From NCBI GenBank assembly GCA_017403145.1, contig JAFQOO010000010.1, positions 32,151 through 96,150 on the forward strand: a stretch of DNA of 64,000 nucleotides. Direction: 5' to 3'. Position numbers and translations under genes: made by a program. Below are positions 61,721 through 64,000 of the stretch, piece after piece; position 1 is the first letter of the stretch, and the number at the start of each line of letters is the position of its first letter. Origin of the DNA: Clostridia bacterium. Its GTDB lineage: Bacteria > Bacillota > Clostridia > Christensenellales > DTU072. The notes under the pieces were generated by a model. It saw only the letters and a list, made by a program, of their open reading frames with translations. It made no database searches and was not told where the DNA came from.

Positions 61721-62124
61721 TGCTAGCAGTTGTTGAATCCGTTTCCATAGGCGAATCTTTTGCTCTTGCAGGAGTTTCTATGAGTATTATAATGGCAGTT
61801 CTTGCATCAATTATGGTTCTCATCTATTTGATGAGCGGTGCTTTCAAGCTCATTGATAAACACAACCCCGCACTAAAAGCAAAAATCGATGCGTTTTTTA
61901 GCAAGAAAAAGAACAATGCCAGCGAAGAAACCGTCACCGTTCAAGAAGATAATAAAAATATCGCTACTGCACGTGGTAGTTGTGGCAATATCGTTCTTAA
62001 CAACGTTACCGACAGAGAAGCCGCTATGATTATGGCTATCGTTGCAGACAAAATGCAAACTCCCCTTAACGAGTTGCGCTTTAAATCCATCAAACTTGTT
62101 GATGACAAAAATCTAGATAAATAA
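61720..62124 (+). CDS. oadG: OadG-family gamma subunit with C-terminal extension
   Basis: 134 residues. One transmembrane helix (IIMAVLASIMVLIYLMSGAF), a charged stretch with FFSKKKNN, and a C-terminal block NVTDREAAMIMAIVADKMQTPLNELRFKSIKLV that is typical of longer clostridial OadG proteins and may contact the carboxyltransferase. The start codon shares its A with the oadA stop (TAATG), so translation is coupled. Confidence 0.8.
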   Translation: MLAVVESVSIGESFALAGVSMSIIMAVLASIMVLIYLMSGAFKLIDKHNPALKAKIDAFFSKKKNNASEETVTVQEDNKNIATARGSCGNIVLNNVTDREAAMIMAIVADKMQTPLNELRFKSIKLVDDKNLDK

Positions 62125-62138
62125 TAGGAGTATTAACT

Positions 62139-62525
62139 ATGGCAAAGTATAAAGTAACCCTTAACGATAAAGTTTATGAAGTTGAAGTAGAAAAAGGCGA
62201 AGCTATCCTCGTTGACGAATACGATAGAGTAGCTCCCGTCGCTCCTGCTCAATCTGTTCCCGCGCCCGCTCAATCAGCTCCCGTTGCTCCCGTTCAAAAC
62301 GCAAACGCAAGTGCAAGCGCAGTTAAAGCTCCTCTACCCGGCTCCGTTGTTGCAATAAAAGCCCAAGTTGGTCAAGCTGTTAAAGCTGGAGATGCTATCA
62401 TTGTTATCGAAGCTATGAAGATGGAAAACGAAATCGTTGCTCCCGTAGCAGGCACCATCAAGGCTATTTACGTTCAAAAAGGCGCTAGCGTTCAAACCGA
62501 TGCTCCTCTATTTGAACTTGCATAA
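62139..62525 (+). CDS. Biotin carboxyl carrier subunit
   Basis: 128 residues. An N-terminal beta segment (MAKYKVTLNDKVYEVEVEKG), a flexible Pro/Ala linker at about 31-65 (VAPVAPAQSVPAPAQSAPVAP) and a biotinyl domain with K94 in EAMKMENEI. The lysine swings carboxybiotin from OadA to OadB. TAGGAG precedes the start. Confidence 0.95.
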   Translation: MAKYKVTLNDKVYEVEVEKGEAILVDEYDRVAPVAPAQSVPAPAQSAPVAPVQNANASASAVKAPLPGSVVAIKAQVGQAVKAGDAIIVIEAMKMENEIVAPVAGTIKAIYVQKGASVQTDAPLFELA

Positions 62526-62549
62526 TTGCATTAAACAAAGGTAAAAAAT

Positions 62550-63749
62550 ATGGATATTGGACAAATTTTCGTAGACCTAGCTAAAGGTTCGGGTTTTGCG
62601 CAACTAGGCATACAATGGCAAAATGCCGTTATGATTATCCTGGCTTGCTTCTTCCTATACCTCGGCATCAAAAAGAAGTTTGAGCCTCTACTACTCGTAG
62701 GTATCGCTTTTGGTATTCTTCTTACCAACCTTCCTCAAGCTAGCGACGCCGACCTTATCTTCCACCCCGAATGGTGGACGGGCGACGAAGCAGTTAAACA
62801 CGGCGTAAACTATCTAAACGTTCTCCAACACGGCGGACTACTAGATATCCTCTATATCGGCGTTAAAACGGGCGTATACCCCTGCTTGATTTTTATCGGC
62901 GTTGGCGCTATGACCGACTTTGGTCCTATGATTGCTAACCCCAAGAGCCTACTACTCGGCGCAGCGGCACAACTTGGTATCTTTACCGCTTTTATACTCG
63001 CTATCGTATTTGGCTTTGGCCCTTCCCAAGCAGCATCTATAGCAATCATCGGTGGCGCAGACGGTCCTACCGCTATTTGGCTAACCAAATCTCTTGCTCC
63101 CGAATTGCTTTCCGCTATCGCTATCGCAGCATATAGCTATATGGCTCTTATCCCCATCATCCAACCCCCGATTATGCGCCTTTTCACCACCAAAAAAGAG
63201 CGCTCCATCAAAATGGAACAACTTCGCGAAGTTACCAAACGCGAAAAAATCGTTTTCCCCATTATGGTTACGATTTTCTGCTGTTTGTTACTCCCCAGCG
63301 TTGCTCCTCTACTAGGTTGCTTGATGTTCGGTAACTTGTTAAAGGAATGTGGCGTAACCGAAAGACTTTCCGATACCGCCCAAAATGCCCTTATGAATAT
63401 CGTAACGTTATTCCTCGGTATTTCCGTTGGCGCAACCGCTCAAGCAAGCACCTTCCTCACCTTCGATACCATCAAGATAGTTGTTCTCGGCCTCGTTGCA
63501 TTCTCCCTTTCCACCTCAGGCGGTCTACTCTTCGGTAAACTTATGTGCTGGCTTACCAAAGGTAAGATTAACCCCCTCATCGGTGCGGCAGGCGTTAGCG
63601 CAGTTCCTATGGCAGCCCGTGTTGCTCACTCCGAAGGTTTGAAGGCTAACCCCTCCAATTACCTACTGATGCACGCAATGGGACCCAACGTAGCCGGTGT
63701 TATCGGCTCCGCTGTTGCAGCAGGTATCCTAATGGCTGTTTTCGGCTAA
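62550..63749 (+). CDS. oadB: Sodium-pumping decarboxylase beta subunit (OadB), copy 2
   Basis: 399 residues. D171 in IIGGADGPTAIW and KINPLIGAAGVSAVPMAARV near residue 340 are the functional motifs. Relative to copy 1 there is an extra hydrophilic loop at about residues 66-97 (including HPEWWTGDEAVKHG). As the last gene of the complete unit it is the likely partner of OadA, OadG and the carrier. Its start is preceded by AAAGG. A terminator follows. Confidence 0.92.
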   Translation: MDIGQIFVDLAKGSGFAQLGIQWQNAVMIILACFFLYLGIKKKFEPLLLVGIAFGILLTNLPQASDADLIFHPEWWTGDEAVKHGVNYLNVLQHGGLLDILYIGVKTGVYPCLIFIGVGAMTDFGPMIANPKSLLLGAAAQLGIFTAFILAIVFGFGPSQAASIAIIGGADGPTAIWLTKSLAPELLSAIAIAAYSYMALIPIIQPPIMRLFTTKKERSIKMEQLREVTKREKIVFPIMVTIFCCLLLPSVAPLLGCLMFGNLLKECGVTERLSDTAQNALMNIVTLFLGISVGATAQASTFLTFDTIKIVVLGLVAFSLSTSGGLLFGKLMCWLTKGKINPLIGAAGVSAVPMAARVAHSEGLKANPSNYLLMHAMGPNVAGVIGSAVAAGILMAVFG

Positions 63750-63774
63750 AAATTATACTTTCTTCCAATAATAT

Positions 63775-63805
63775 AAATGCACTCCGAACGGAGTGCATTT
63801 TTTTG
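63775..63805. terminator. Bidirectional terminator after the decarboxylase unit
   Basis: AAATGCACTCCG/CGGAGTGCATTT, twelve perfect pairs, followed by TTTTT on the plus strand and by A-rich flanks that give a T-rich tail on the minus strand. Confidence 0.9.
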
Positions 63806-63825
63806 CTTTATAAATCTAGCGACGC

Positions 63826-63999
63826 TTATTCTTCCTCTTTAACCTCTTCGGTATATCTTTCTATAAGCATTTGACGAATTTCCGCAGTAATGCCAAATTC
63901 CTTTTCAAAATAGGTTTCGTAGTCGCCGTATGCTTCAATAATCTTGTTTAGAGAAGTATCTAACAACTCCTTATAAACCATAAAGAATGCGTGGAAATG
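63826..63999 (-). CDS. C-terminal fragment of a gene, possibly protein tyrosine phosphatase (cut by window edge)
   Basis: The minus-strand frame is open from the edge to a TAA at 63826-63828: 57 residues ending IIEAYGDYETYFEKEFGITAEIRQMLIERYTEEVKEEE. The pattern AYGDYETYFEKEFGIT followed by a short helix resembles the C-terminal end of Tyr/Ser phosphatases of the Y_phosphatase3 type, where a similar YGS.E.Y....GI segment follows the catalytic domain. The catalytic part is outside the window, so the call is tentative. Confidence 0.45.
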   Translation of the reverse strand, partial: HFHAFFMVYKELLDTSLNKIIEAYGDYETYFEKEFGITAEIRQMLIERYTEEVKEEE

Positions 64000-64000
64000 A

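Overview
The window looks like chromosomal DNA of an anaerobic, monoderm Firmicute, most likely an uncultured gut Clostridia lineage (inference). The reasons are moderate-to-low GC, strong Shine-Dalgarno sites, classical TTGACA/TATAAT promoters with 17-nt spacers, several lipoproteins with a lipobox cysteine, and a biotin-dependent oxaloacetate decarboxylase gene set. No rRNA, tRNA, CRISPR array, prophage or transposase gene was seen.

Layout. 1-7.8 kb: a tight plus-strand operon with a lysyltransferase-like C-terminus, WalJ-type metallohydrolase, two CPBP membrane proteases, RlmH, an M14 carboxypeptidase, TadA, peptidyl-tRNA hydrolase and a GH95 alpha-L-fucosidase. 7.9-10.4 kb: a GH27 alpha-galactosidase with an inserted beta domain, and an Mrp-type ATPase. 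10.5-11.6 kb: an AT-richer pair, a membrane protein and an XRE regulator, facing each other across a TGCCCAAGG/CCTTGGGCA inverted repeat. 11.6-16 kb: GPH sugar symporter, FGGY kinase and a DUF2804 protein. 16-19.5 kb: RmuC, a divergent class III aminotransferase and an SCP2-like protein. 19.5-30.8 kb: a 1946-residue membrane-anchored surface protein, an acidic double zinc-ribbon protein, a lipoprotein, a HAD-IIA phosphatase, an unassigned protein and an AI-2E family permease. 31-56.9 kb: three consecutive minus-strand genes for very large lipoproteins (3899, 3205 and 1060 residues) that look like diverged paralogues. 57.3-58.4 kb: a second DUF2804 protein. 58.7-63.7 kb: two transcription units for a sodium-pumping decarboxylase (OadB plus a small OadG-like protein; then OadA-OadG-biotin carrier-OadB). 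A gene entering from the right edge resembles the C-terminus of a protein tyrosine phosphatase.

The most unusual signal is non-coding. Two 126-bp imperfect palindromes (30927-31052 on the minus strand, 58401-58526 on the plus strand) each overlap the stop codon of the gene upstream, in the same orientation as that gene. Five internal sequence blocks are shared and in register, while the outer arms and one inner stem have entirely different sequences that still pair. This is the pattern expected of a structured RNA or DNA element under selection for fold. A decayed partial third copy lies beside the first. Just after the second copy, six different short hairpins follow one another within about 110 bp, ahead of the decarboxylase promoter. 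Other intergenic regions carry similar small GCGC-cored hairpins.

Functionally, GH95, GH27, the symporter, the FGGY kinase and the sodium-linked decarboxylase fit an organism that takes up host or plant oligosaccharides, cleaves them in the cytoplasm and conserves energy as a sodium gradient. The giant lipoproteins would form a large part of its cell surface.
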